Source: Deltaproteobacteria bacterium (GTDB lineage Bacteria; Desulfobacterota; Desulfobacteria; Desulfobacterales; C00003060). From it: a stretch of 37,463 bases of DNA. The notes under the pieces were generated by a model. That model was not told the DNA's origin and did not search any database. It was given only the letters and a program-made list of their open reading frames with translations. This document shows positions 6,697-14,281 of the stretch, piece after piece. The stretch is from contig JAFDKF010000041.1 in the NCBI GenBank assembly GCA_019307135.1, forward strand, positions 1 through 37,463, read 5' to 3'. Made by a program: the position numbers and the translations under genes. The number at the start of each line of letters is the position of its first letter. The first letter of the stretch is position 1.

Positions 6697-8477
6697 CGGA
6701 TGGGCAGGTATTCCGGGAACCACATGGCCCTCTCGACAGTCTCTTCAAGCTTGATCAGGACCTCCTCGTCCGCGTGCCCCCCGGCTACGGCTTGCTTGAT
6801 CACGGCGCAGGCCACTGCGTGGGAGCACTCACGAATGCGCCGGAGTTCGGGATAGACAGCACATTGATCGAGGTCACTGGCAGTGACCTTCTCGGCGAGA
6901 CCCTTGGCTGCGCCTATGAACATGCCATCGGTCACAAGCCGTGCGCGCCCAACAGTCACGCTGAGCCCCACGCCTGGAAAGATGAAGGCGTTGTTGCACT
7001 GGCCGATCCGGTACCTTCGCCTGTTGTACTCCACGGGTTGGAACGGGCTGCCCGTGGCCACGATTGCCTTTCCCCCCGACCATCGGATGGCGTCCTCTGG
7101 TGTGCACTCGCTCTTGGATGTAGGATTGGATAGCGGGAAGATAATAGGATGTTCGTTGAGCTCTGTCATGCCCTTCACTACGCCTTCGCTGAAGATCCCC
7201 GGGGTCGCGCACACGCCGACGAGAACGGTCGGTTTGGAGTTGACGATCGCCTCCTGGAGAGTGATCTTCGATCGGTCCTTGCACTCGTACGTGGCGATCT
7301 CGTCAACGTCCCTGGCGTAAGTGACCTTGAACCCTTCCAGAGCCGAGCGTGTCTTGGTGACAAGTCCCTTGCTGTCCACCGTCCAGATGCGCTTTCGCGC
7401 CTGTTTAAGCGACAGTCCCTCTTCCTGGAGGGCCGATACAATGAGATTGGCGATCCCCTGTGCGGCCGCACCCGCTCCGGCAATGAGGACCCGGATATCC
7501 CGCATAGACTGACCAGTGATGCGCAGTCCGGAGTAGATGCCAGCGAGGACCACGGCCCCGGTTCCCTGGATGTCGTCGTTGAAGGTGCACAAAGTGTCCT
7601 TGAAGCGCTTCAACTGCTTGATTGCGTTGCCCTTGAGGAAGTCCTCCCACTGTAACAGCACGTTGGGGAAGACCTTGCGCACAACATCGACGAACCTGTC
7701 GATGAATGCCTGGTATTCCTCGCCCCGGACCCGCTTCTGCCGGAGCCCGAGATACAGGGGGTCCTTGAGCCGCTCCTCGTTGTCGGTGCCTACATCGAGC
7801 ATGACGGGCAAGGTACTGTATGGCGAAACACCGGCACAGAGCGTGTAGAGGCACAGCTTGCCGATCGGGATTGCCATTCCTCCCGCGCCCTGGTCGCCAA
7901 GCCCCAGGATTCGCTCGCCGTCGGTGACGACGATCACGGACGGGTTCTTGCAGTAAAAGTTGCCAAGGATCTTCTCGATGTTGTGCCGCTGCTCGTAACT
8001 GATGTACAGGCCCCTGCTGCGCCGGTAGATGTGCGAGAATTTCTGGCACGCTTCCCCCACGGTTGGGGTGTAGACGATGGGGATCATCTCGTCCATGTGC
8101 TCGTACAGAAGCCGGAAGAAGAGCATTTCGTTCCTGTCGTTCAAGCTCGTCAGGTAGATGAACTTCTCGAGGTTGTTTGGCTTTGCCTGAAAGCTTTCGT
8201 AGGCTCGCTCCAGTTGCTGGTCTATGGTGCAGATGGCAGGCGGCAGCAGGCCATGAAAGTCAAGCTCGTCTCTCTCACGGGCCGTGAACGCCGTGCCCTT
8301 GTTCGTGAAGGGGTTAAGAAGGAGGGCCCTGCCCTTTTGCCGCACAGCGATGTATGTCTGCCAGGTTCTCGGATCGACCTTGATGGAAAAATCCATGTCA
8401 TTCTCGGAATAGTTAGGAATTTCGTAACCGTTCACCGCAGAGACCGTAGAGTTCGCCCCAGGTAAATAGCTTCGCAT
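6684..8477 (-). CDS. NAD(P)-dependent malic enzyme
   Basis: This protein of up to 597 residues is a large-form malic enzyme that oxidatively decarboxylates malate to pyruvate. Seen are YTPTVGEACQ with the catalytic tyrosine (about 136), GLGDQGAGGMAIPIGK with the catalytic lysine (about 207), QWEDF and FNDDIQGTG for metal binding (276-307), and the nucleotide loop GAGAAAQG (333-340). The size fits the SfcA/MaeA group; cofactor preference cannot be read safely. Two starts are possible: 8477, whose first 27 residues partly translate repeat-like sequence, or 8396 (MDFSIKVDPRTW), which I think likelier. Its codons look more GC-rich than those of its neighbours. The 3' end overlaps the CheR-like gene. 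Confidence 0.94.
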   Translation of the reverse strand: MRSYLPGANSTVSAVNGYEIPNYSENDMDFSIKVDPRTWQTYIAVRQKGRALLLNPFTNKGTAFTARERDELDFHGLLPPAICTIDQQLERAYESFQAKPNNLEKFIYLTSLNDRNEMLFFRLLYEHMDEMIPIVYTPTVGEACQKFSHIYRRSRGLYISYEQRHNIEKILGNFYCKNPSVIVVTDGERILGLGDQGAGGMAIPIGKLCLYTLCAGVSPYSTLPVMLDVGTDNEERLKDPLYLGLRQKRVRGEEYQAFIDRFVDVVRKVFPNVLLQWEDFLKGNAIKQLKRFKDTLCTFNDDIQGTGAVVLAGIYSGLRITGQSMRDIRVLIAGAGAAAQGIANLIVSALQEEGLSLKQARKRIWTVDSKGLVTKTRSALEGFKVTYARDVDEIATYECKDRSKITLQEAIVNSKPTVLVGVCATPGIFSEGVVKGMTELNEHPIIFPLSNPTSKSECTPEDAIRWSGGKAIVATGSPFQPVEYNRRRYRIGQCNNAFIFPGVGLSVTVGRARLVTDGMFIGAAKGLAEKVTASDLDQCAVYPELRRIRECSHAVACAVIKQAVAGGHADEEVLIKLEETVERAMWFPEYLPIRYEA

Positions 8478-8678
8478 TTAACGGGGCAGAGAGACTATTC
8501 TCTTAAACCAAAAACGCAGAATAGAAAGAATGGAATTCTATGTCAAGGAAATAGACATGGCCTATCCGTTACCTTTGACCGAATGGCACGCTTGTTGCTT
8601 ATTACCATTTTCAAGTTTTTCGCGAATGTGCCGATGTGAAGAGTAAGAGGCACCAATTGAGGAAAAGAGGTTACCATC

Positions 8679-8942
8679 ATGAGACACGAAACTTACTGCA
8701 ACACGCCAGATACATTAAGCCAGGCCAAGCATATGCATGTGGCTGAGGACTATGTATGGGCAACAAGCGAAGAGGCTAAACAGCGCGCCCTGTCGTTGTA
8801 CAACATTCGGTCGATTGTGGAGAGACACGGAGGAACCCTTGAGATAGATATGGCAACCGACACCATCAATATAAACGTGCCAGAGAATGAACGGGTTGCC
8901 TGCGCTCAAGAGATAGAGGAACACGTTGCAATGTGCCATTAG
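8679..8942 (+). CDS. Small orphan protein with histidine-kinase-like C-terminus
   Basis: This 87-residue protein is not one I can name. The start at 8679 follows GAGGAAAAGAGG. The segment YNIRSIVERHGGTLEIDMAT resembles the G1-box region of histidine-kinase ATPase domains, where SIVERHGG is common, and a strand-like ININVPENE follows. The rest of an ATPase domain is missing, so it cannot be a kinase. It could be a remnant or a small independent domain. Several cysteines and histidines occur at the two ends (HETYC and HVAMCH), which might bind metal; this is speculative. It has no same-strand partner nearby. Confidence 0.65.
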   Translation: MRHETYCNTPDTLSQAKHMHVAEDYVWATSEEAKQRALSLYNIRSIVERHGGTLEIDMATDTININVPENERVACAQEIEEHVAMCH

Positions 8943-9000
8943 AGTGCTTTCCCTTTCTTGGCGCGACAGCTTTGCATGAATGTATATCGTCCCGGTCTGG

Positions 9001-9055
9001 GCCATGGGTTTATCCCGCAAACCCCACGTAGGGGCGGGTTTATCCCGCCCGTTGG
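9001..9055. repeat. REP-like palindrome
   Basis: GTAGGGGCGGGTTTATCCCG forms a compact hairpin at 9028-9050. The 24 bases at 9027-9050 are an exact reverse-complement match to part of 20868-20892, showing a dispersed family. It lies beyond the 3' end of the AmrS-like gene. Confidence 0.8.
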
Positions 9056-9090
9056 CTCCATTGGCTCCAATTGGGGCGACGCCTCCAAGC

Positions 9091-10125
9091 TTAAACACTT
9101 ATGCCATCAATAGTCGCACCACACTTCGGGCACTTGCCATCTGTAATCACATTCTTGGATATGTAATAACCCCACCGCTCAATTAAGGGCTGGCCGCAAC
9201 TGTAACAGATCGTATTCTCACCTTCGTTTCCGGGAAGATTGCCGCTGTACACATAACGGAGCCCTGCATCAAGCCCGATTCGCCGTGCCTTGTGAATACT
9301 CTCCGCAGGCGTAGGCGGACGGTCTGTAAGCTTGTAGGTAGGATAAAAACGGCTGATGTGCCACGGGGTCTCAGGGCCAAGTGAGTCCACAATAAAAAAG
9401 GCCAGTTGTTGAAGCTCTCCTTTATCATCATTGAGTCCTGGAATGAGGAGCGTGGTAACCTCCACAAAGATCCCAAGAGACTTCATCAGCTTAAGGGTCT
9501 CCATCACGTGCTTTCGTTTGGCGCTGCATTGCTCCTTATAAAAATCATCGTTAAAGGCCTTCAGGTCCACATTGGCTGCATCAAGGTAGGGCCGGATCAT
9601 GTGCACGGCCTCGGAGGTCATGTAGCCGTTCGTTACAAAGAGATTGAGGATACCCTTTTCATGGGCAAGCTTGGCTGTGTCATATGCAAATTCAAAAAAC
9701 ACGGTCGGCTCGGTATAGGTATAGGCAATGCTCTGACAGTTTGCCTGCTCTGCGGCACTCACCACATCTTCCGGACTGTATAGGTCACCTACAATCATCC
9801 CCTTGCGGTCTGCCGGCATCTGGGCAATATCTGCGTTCTGGCAAAAACGGCACCTGAAATTGCACCCAACCGTGGCAATGGAATAGGAAAGAGAGCCAGG
9901 CAAGATATGATAGAGCGGTTTCTTTTCAATAGGGTCCACATGCTGGGTGATCAGCCTTCCATAAACAAGGCTTTCTAAAATCCCCTCCCGGTTTTCGCGA
10001 ACACCGCAGATGCCCCGTTTGCCTTCCTTAATAAGGCAACGGTGATTGCAAAGGTTGCACCGTACCTTCTTATTTTCTAATCGCTCGTACAGATAGGCTT
10101 CCATTGGTGATTTATCATTGGTCAT
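9091..10125 (-). CDS. amrS: AmrS-like radical SAM enzyme (AmmeMemoRadiSam family)
   Basis: This 344-residue protein matches the radical SAM member of the AmmeMemoRadiSam group, related to pyruvate-formate-lyase activases. The iron-sulfur motif is CNFRCRFCQN (cysteines near 88, 92 and 95). An N-terminal cysteine set, CNLCNHRC...GICGV, precedes it, and YTYTEPTVFFEFAYD is typical of the family. The C-terminus has a zinc-ribbon-like CYSC...CPKC. The substrate is unknown to me. The start at 10125 is preferred because GAAGG lies nine bases upstream; the ATG at 10134 abuts that site. The partner genes Memo and AMMECR1 are not in view. The first residues resemble translated tandem repeat (compare gspI). 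Confidence 0.88.
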   Translation of the reverse strand: MTNDKSPMEAYLYERLENKKVRCNLCNHRCLIKEGKRGICGVRENREGILESLVYGRLITQHVDPIEKKPLYHILPGSLSYSIATVGCNFRCRFCQNADIAQMPADRKGMIVGDLYSPEDVVSAAEQANCQSIAYTYTEPTVFFEFAYDTAKLAHEKGILNLFVTNGYMTSEAVHMIRPYLDAANVDLKAFNDDFYKEQCSAKRKHVMETLKLMKSLGIFVEVTTLLIPGLNDDKGELQQLAFFIVDSLGPETPWHISRFYPTYKLTDRPPTPAESIHKARRIGLDAGLRYVYSGNLPGNEGENTICYSCGQPLIERWGYYISKNVITDGKCPKCGATIDGISV

Positions 10126-10164
10126 TTTTGGCATCCTTCATTTTCGCCATAAAGTAGTTTACAC

Positions 10165-10345
10165 CTATTGACCAGTGTTCAGGTTTCAGTGTTCAGGTTT
10201 CAGGTCTTGCTTTTTCAGTTTCTGACACCTGACACATGACACCTGGTGCCTGGTTTCAGTGTTCAGGTTTGCGGCTTACGCCTTGAGAACAGTACAGATC
10301 TCGCGTTTGTCGCTCCTGACACCTGACACCTGACACCTGACACCA
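10165..10345. repeat. Short tandem repeats (GTTCAGGTTTCA and CACCTGA types)
   Basis: Units such as TTCAGTGTTCAGGTTTCAGG occur at 10178-10206 and again near 10254-10270. GACACCTGACACCTGACACC arrays follow each block (10224-10250 and 10317-10344). The two kinds are partly complementary, so hairpins can form. The array fills most of the gap upstream of amrS. Confidence 0.85.
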
Positions 10346-10423
10346 AAAAGTAGGAAGAAAAGAACTTATCTCTTGGCGCCCGCATCCTTGATAAGTGTAA
10401 ACCGAGGAATGAAGGATGCCTCA

Positions 10424-10492
10424 TTTGTCATTTGTCAATCATCAATCGTCAATCGTCAATCGTCAATCATCAATCATCAATCCTTCGTCTTC
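10424..10492. repeat. CATTTGTCAATCATCAATCG short tandem repeat
   Basis: Tandem units of 7-8 bases (TCAATCA and TCAATCG, with ATTTGTC) run into the 3' end of the methyltransferase gene at 10477. They are probably the source of its last few codons. Similar units read on the other strand appear at the start of amrS and gspI. Confidence 0.85.
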
Positions 10493-11244
10493 ATCAATTC
10501 TTGCGCTGCCCTTCTGGGCTGGGCCACATACCCAATGGGTATATTACGGGTCCGATATCGTGGAACAAGTATGACCACCATACCTATGAAGCACCCAAAG
10601 GGGCAGTTGTGAACAAAAGGCCACCTTTCAAAACGATGGGTATATTTTCTAAAGCTGGCGGGCAGCTGGAGAACCGTTCCCCGTCTAAGAGGCGTTTTGC
10701 CCAAAATCTCCCGGACATACCGTTTGAGTTCCCACACACTGAAAAACCTGGCGCGGTTGTATGTGCTTTCTGAAAAGATGCCCTTGATTCTTCGCTCTAT
10801 CCCTTTAATCGAGTAACGGTTTAGAACACCCAAAAAGATCCGCCTCTTTGCCACACGACATGCCTCTTGAAGAGTCTTTGGGACATCGTCCACAAATTCC
10901 AGGGTCGTAATCAGGGTGGCAATATCAAAGCTGTTGTCCTCAAAAGGGAGATCCTCGGCCAACCCCTGGTGGAGCTCGGCGCGGTGCCCTAATTTTTCTC
11001 GTACAATGTCAAGCATGTGAGGCGATGCGTCAAGACCTGTTACGTCAAGGCCCATCTCCAAAAACATAGAAAGATGTCTCCCTGTGCCGCACCCAATGTC
11101 CAAAACCCGCTCTCCCCGCACAGGTTCAAGGAGCCTTAAGAGAAGCTGATCTTCAAGATCACCAACGAACCGATTCGCGGGGTTCTGATACCAGTTGTCG
11201 TATCCCCTGGCTGCCTTGAAGTCGAAAACATAACCCATGAGCAT
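10477..11244 (-). CDS. Class I SAM-dependent methyltransferase (Methyltransf_11 type)
   Basis: This 255-residue protein has a Rossmann methyltransferase fold. Motif I is VLDIGCGTGRH (about 47-57), motif II is VTGLDASPHML, and LAEDLPFEDNSFDIATLITTLEF is the post-II region typical of UbiE/COQ5-like enzymes. The substrate cannot be predicted. The C-terminus is divergent, and its last residues (ELMKTKD) come from the short tandem repeat at 10424-10492, suggesting a shifted stop. The gene starts 43 bases after the end of the 955-residue Hsp70-like gene on the same strand, so it may be the last gene of that operon. The start could be 11244 or the in-frame ATG at 11238. Confidence 0.85.
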   Translation of the reverse strand: MLMGYVFDFKAARGYDNWYQNPANRFVGDLEDQLLLRLLEPVRGERVLDIGCGTGRHLSMFLEMGLDVTGLDASPHMLDIVREKLGHRAELHQGLAEDLPFEDNSFDIATLITTLEFVDDVPKTLQEACRVAKRRIFLGVLNRYSIKGIERRIKGIFSESTYNRARFFSVWELKRYVREILGKTPLRRGTVLQLPASFRKYTHRFERWPFVHNCPFGCFIGMVVILVPRYRTRNIPIGYVAQPRRAAQELMKTKD

Positions 11245-11286
11245 CCGGTATGCAGTGTCCAGTATCTGTTTATCCCAAGATCGAGG

Positions 11287-14154
11287 TTATTCTGCTAGAT
11301 GGAGCCCCTCCGGGAGTCCTTCACCAAAGACGAGACCTTGCTCAGATGCACTCAGAGGGACCATTTCGAACAATCTTTGAGCCAACCGTTCGTCATCTTC
11401 CAATCCCCGGAGTCTTTCCCTGATACGATCCCTGAGCTTTCCATCAAGGTCCCTTTCCCTGTCTCCGGTAAAAGAGGCCATTTGGACCACACAAAACGCC
11501 GTTTGATTTGGTTTTCTCCATTCTGTTTCAAGGATCTGTTTTATCCAGCCAGTGATGGTCCTGACCGGAACGACTCCGTTCAAAGGCCCGTATAGAGGAA
11601 TACGCGACCCAATACGGGAAAGGACCCACATATTGAGCCCTTCACCACGGGATGTCCCCATCTGCTTTATGAGCGCTCTGCCTATCTTCTCCTTAATATT
11701 GACGGGAAGTCCTTCAAGGTTGGCCATAGTACGCCACATCTCGGTCCGCTCCTGCGGAGAGGCCCGGTGTTGCTTTGTTCCTTTTTTTTGGCCAGACAAC
11801 AGGACCGGAGAAAGATCGCGGAAAAGGGTCATCTGCTGGCTCTGATTCAGCCCGCCGGCCACCCGTCTCCACAGTATCCACCACTCCACCCTGCATTGTT
11901 TATCCCGCGAAAAGATAACCCCGGCATGATAGAGCTTCCACATCTGTCGCATACGATAGTCATCCCCGGTATGACCGTATCCGGGGCGAAGGCAAAACCC
12001 TGTAAGATTCAACCACCTTTCTTCATGTCTGGCACTATTTTTTCGATAGTCCGGCTCACTTAGAAGCGTGTCGAAAAGACGCCTTAAGACCGGAACGGGC
12101 CAGCTTTCCTTATTCCTGCCGATATCTTTGCGCAACGCTTTCATTACAGTAGTGGGTGTGACCTGATCATCAGAAAGAGGCTTTTCCGTGGTAAATGCAA
12201 CTCTCAGGGTCTCCATGGCTCTCTCTATTGCCTTCTTCGAAATCAGTTCTTTTCTCGGCCCGTCTTGGGGTCCTTTTTTCTCCTCTCTCTCTTTACCGGC
12301 ATCTGGTCGGATCTTGAATTGAAGCCTCCATCGATGCTCCGTCTCCACGGAATGGCAAGCAAGCTCTAAGGTCCCAACCTCTGTAAGGCGTGCGCACAGG
12401 CAAACCGGTATTTTGCGCACAACCCCTTTTTTCCCGAACCGCAAGGTTGTACGAAGCGGGGGGAGTTGAAACAACGAATCTTCAGCCAGGGTCAACACCT
12501 GGCCAAGCTGATCACCGGTCCTGGAATTAGAACTGTAAAGCGAAAAAGAGACCGGCTGGTTGGTCAGCACCTTGAACACCGGGGATTCTATCTCCACCTC
12601 TTCTCCTTCCTCCATCCCCCGGGGTATGACACATACAGCGCTGATTTGGCCTGGCTCTTCTTTTGTCGTATCGGTCAGCACTACCCGTGCATAATATGAG
12701 CGAGGACTTCCACCCACAATGCGGACTCCGCGTCCCCTGCGCACCATGCCATAGTATGCGGCACCCCGGGCCACTGCCAGGGCGAGCAGATCGTTTTCAA
12801 GCACCACAGCACGCCACCGATCTCCTCCAGCCTTGGAAAACCATCCCGATACGATCTCTAAAATACGTTCTCTCAAAATATTGGGGCTGAGTACGCCGCC
12901 GTTAAAAAGAATGGCATCCGGTCGCAATGACGGCACGGCGTCAGGTTGAGAAACATCTGTGTTCGTTGCCTGGTGTTTTTTCAAAAAAGCCGCCAGATGA
13001 CGGGGAATAACGGGATCTGCGGCAAAAGGGAGTCCCCACTCCTGGATACCGATTCCGGTCCTCCGAACAGGCATTTCATCGGGTTGTGTATATGGAAAAA
13101 AACCGTTGATGATCGTATTTTGTACATCCTCCAGATTGAGTGAGTCAGAGAGCACCCCTGCAACGATACCTCTACCACGTCCGGGAAGGCTGATCGGAAT
13201 GCTTTGGGGCTCCCCACCTCCCAAAATCTTTTCTTTCGCGCTTCTGCAAAGGGACGTCAGGATATGCCAGCGAAGAGAATCGAGTCTCTTTTCACTATTT
13301 CCTAACATCCGGGATTCGACAAGACGGGCCAGCGCCAAATCCATATTGTCGCCCCCTAACAGGAGGTGTTCTCCCACGGCCACGCGTTCAGGGCCCGGCC
13401 CGGCCTCTCCTTCCTTTACACAAATCAGGCTAAAATCGGTCGTCCCCCCTCCAATGTCACAAACAAGGATGACCGTTCCAGGACCAACTATCTTGTCCCA
13501 ATCCGCTTCGTGGCGGGCAATCCAGGAATAGAACGCGGCCTGAGGTTCTTCAACGAGCGTGATATGCACAAGCCCCGCTTTTTGCGCCGCCTCTAAGGTG
13601 AGCTCGCGAGGAACTTCATCAAAAGAGGCAGGCACTGTAAGGATCAACTCCTGCTCCTCGAACCTCTTCGTGGAATCGCTCCCAGCCATCACATGGTTCC
13701 ATGTGTCACGCATATGTCTTAGATAAAGTGCAGCGGCTTCCACAGGTGACCGTTTTGAAACCTCTCCGATGTCTCCCCATGGGAGAATGGGGGCCTTGCG
13801 ATCCACACCCGTGTGGCAGAGCCACGATTTTGCAGAGGAAATGAGTCGGCCAGGAACCTTTGCGCCCTGTGTACGGGCGAATTCCCCAACGGCAAAATCT
13901 CGGTCCTCTGCCCAGGGGAGATCAAGGCTTCCTGCGGGAAGTTCGTGACCGGGTGAAAGATATAGAAAAGAGGGCAGTCCTTGACGCTCTGCGATCTCGC
14001 CCTCGTTAATCAACTGCGGGGTAGCAAAGGTTTGAATGGCACCGGCGCCACCTGTGGGATATTTGCGGGTATCAATATATGCAATTGCAGAATTCGTTGT
14101 GCCAAGGTCAATACCTATGACATATCGGGATCTTTTTTGTGTCATTTGTTTCAT
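11287..14154 (-). CDS. Hsp70-like ATPase with DUF3731-type C-terminal domain
   Basis: This 955-residue protein has a complete actin-like Hsp70 ATPase domain: YVIGIDLGTTNSAIAYIDT near the N-terminus, CDIGGGTTDFSL near 225, and the adenosine motif LFNGGVLSPNILRERI near 415. A beta-rich substrate-like domain follows to about 620. The last ~300 residues are tryptophan-rich (EERWLNLTGFCLRPGYGHTG, VEWWILWRRVAGGL) and match what I know of the Hsp70 C-terminal DUF3731. Such proteins are non-canonical chaperone-like ATPases of unknown client. It is the third gene of the DUF2760-Hsp70-Hsp70 unit. A 127-base hairpin-forming spacer separates it from the preceding gene, and no clear ribosome site precedes the ATG. 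Confidence 0.88.
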   Translation of the reverse strand: MKQMTQKRSRYVIGIDLGTTNSAIAYIDTRKYPTGGAGAIQTFATPQLINEGEIAERQGLPSFLYLSPGHELPAGSLDLPWAEDRDFAVGEFARTQGAKVPGRLISSAKSWLCHTGVDRKAPILPWGDIGEVSKRSPVEAAALYLRHMRDTWNHVMAGSDSTKRFEEQELILTVPASFDEVPRELTLEAAQKAGLVHITLVEEPQAAFYSWIARHEADWDKIVGPGTVILVCDIGGGTTDFSLICVKEGEAGPGPERVAVGEHLLLGGDNMDLALARLVESRMLGNSEKRLDSLRWHILTSLCRSAKEKILGGGEPQSIPISLPGRGRGIVAGVLSDSLNLEDVQNTIINGFFPYTQPDEMPVRRTGIGIQEWGLPFAADPVIPRHLAAFLKKHQATNTDVSQPDAVPSLRPDAILFNGGVLSPNILRERILEIVSGWFSKAGGDRWRAVVLENDLLALAVARGAAYYGMVRRGRGVRIVGGSPRSYYARVVLTDTTKEEPGQISAVCVIPRGMEEGEEVEIESPVFKVLTNQPVSFSLYSSNSRTGDQLGQVLTLAEDSLFQLPPLRTTLRFGKKGVVRKIPVCLCARLTEVGTLELACHSVETEHRWRLQFKIRPDAGKEREEKKGPQDGPRKELISKKAIERAMETLRVAFTTEKPLSDDQVTPTTVMKALRKDIGRNKESWPVPVLRRLFDTLLSEPDYRKNSARHEERWLNLTGFCLRPGYGHTGDDYRMRQMWKLYHAGVIFSRDKQCRVEWWILWRRVAGGLNQSQQMTLFRDLSPVLLSGQKKGTKQHRASPQERTEMWRTMANLEGLPVNIKEKIGRALIKQMGTSRGEGLNMWVLSRIGSRIPLYGPLNGVVPVRTITGWIKQILETEWRKPNQTAFCVVQMASFTGDRERDLDGKLRDRIRERLRGLEDDERLAQRLFEMVPLSASEQGLVFGEGLPEGLHLAE

Positions 14155-14162
14155 ATATTGTA

Positions 14163-14278
14163 AGGGTTCAGAGGTTCAGGGTTCACCGTTCAGGGTTGCC
14201 TTTCTTTCGTTAACTTTGCTCGTAGAAGGGTTCAGAATTTCGTTGAACCCTGAACCTCTGAACCCTGAACGGTTAACA
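14163..14278. repeat. GGTTCAG-type repeats forming a long hairpin inside the Hsp70 operon
   Basis: The 22 bases at 14164-14185 (GGGTTCAGAGGTTCAGGGTT and two more) are perfectly complementary to 14244-14265. The loop is about 58 bases. It lies between the two Hsp70-like genes and would form in their shared transcript. No T-run follows, so it is more likely a processing or stability element than a terminator. Confidence 0.85.
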
Positions 14279-14281
14279 TAT

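Noticed and set aside
7149..7655. Long plus-strand frame (168 codons) and others opposite the malic enzyme
   Set aside because: They arise from GC-rich codon bias of a clearly identified malic enzyme on the minus strand.
5779..8477. CheR-like gene and malic enzyme considered as parts of a chemotaxis operon
   Set aside because: They are convergent, not cotranscribed, and no other chemotaxis gene is in the window.
10165..10345. Regular repeats considered as a CRISPR array
   Set aside because: Units are short, contiguous and without unique spacers of constant length; no cas genes are nearby.
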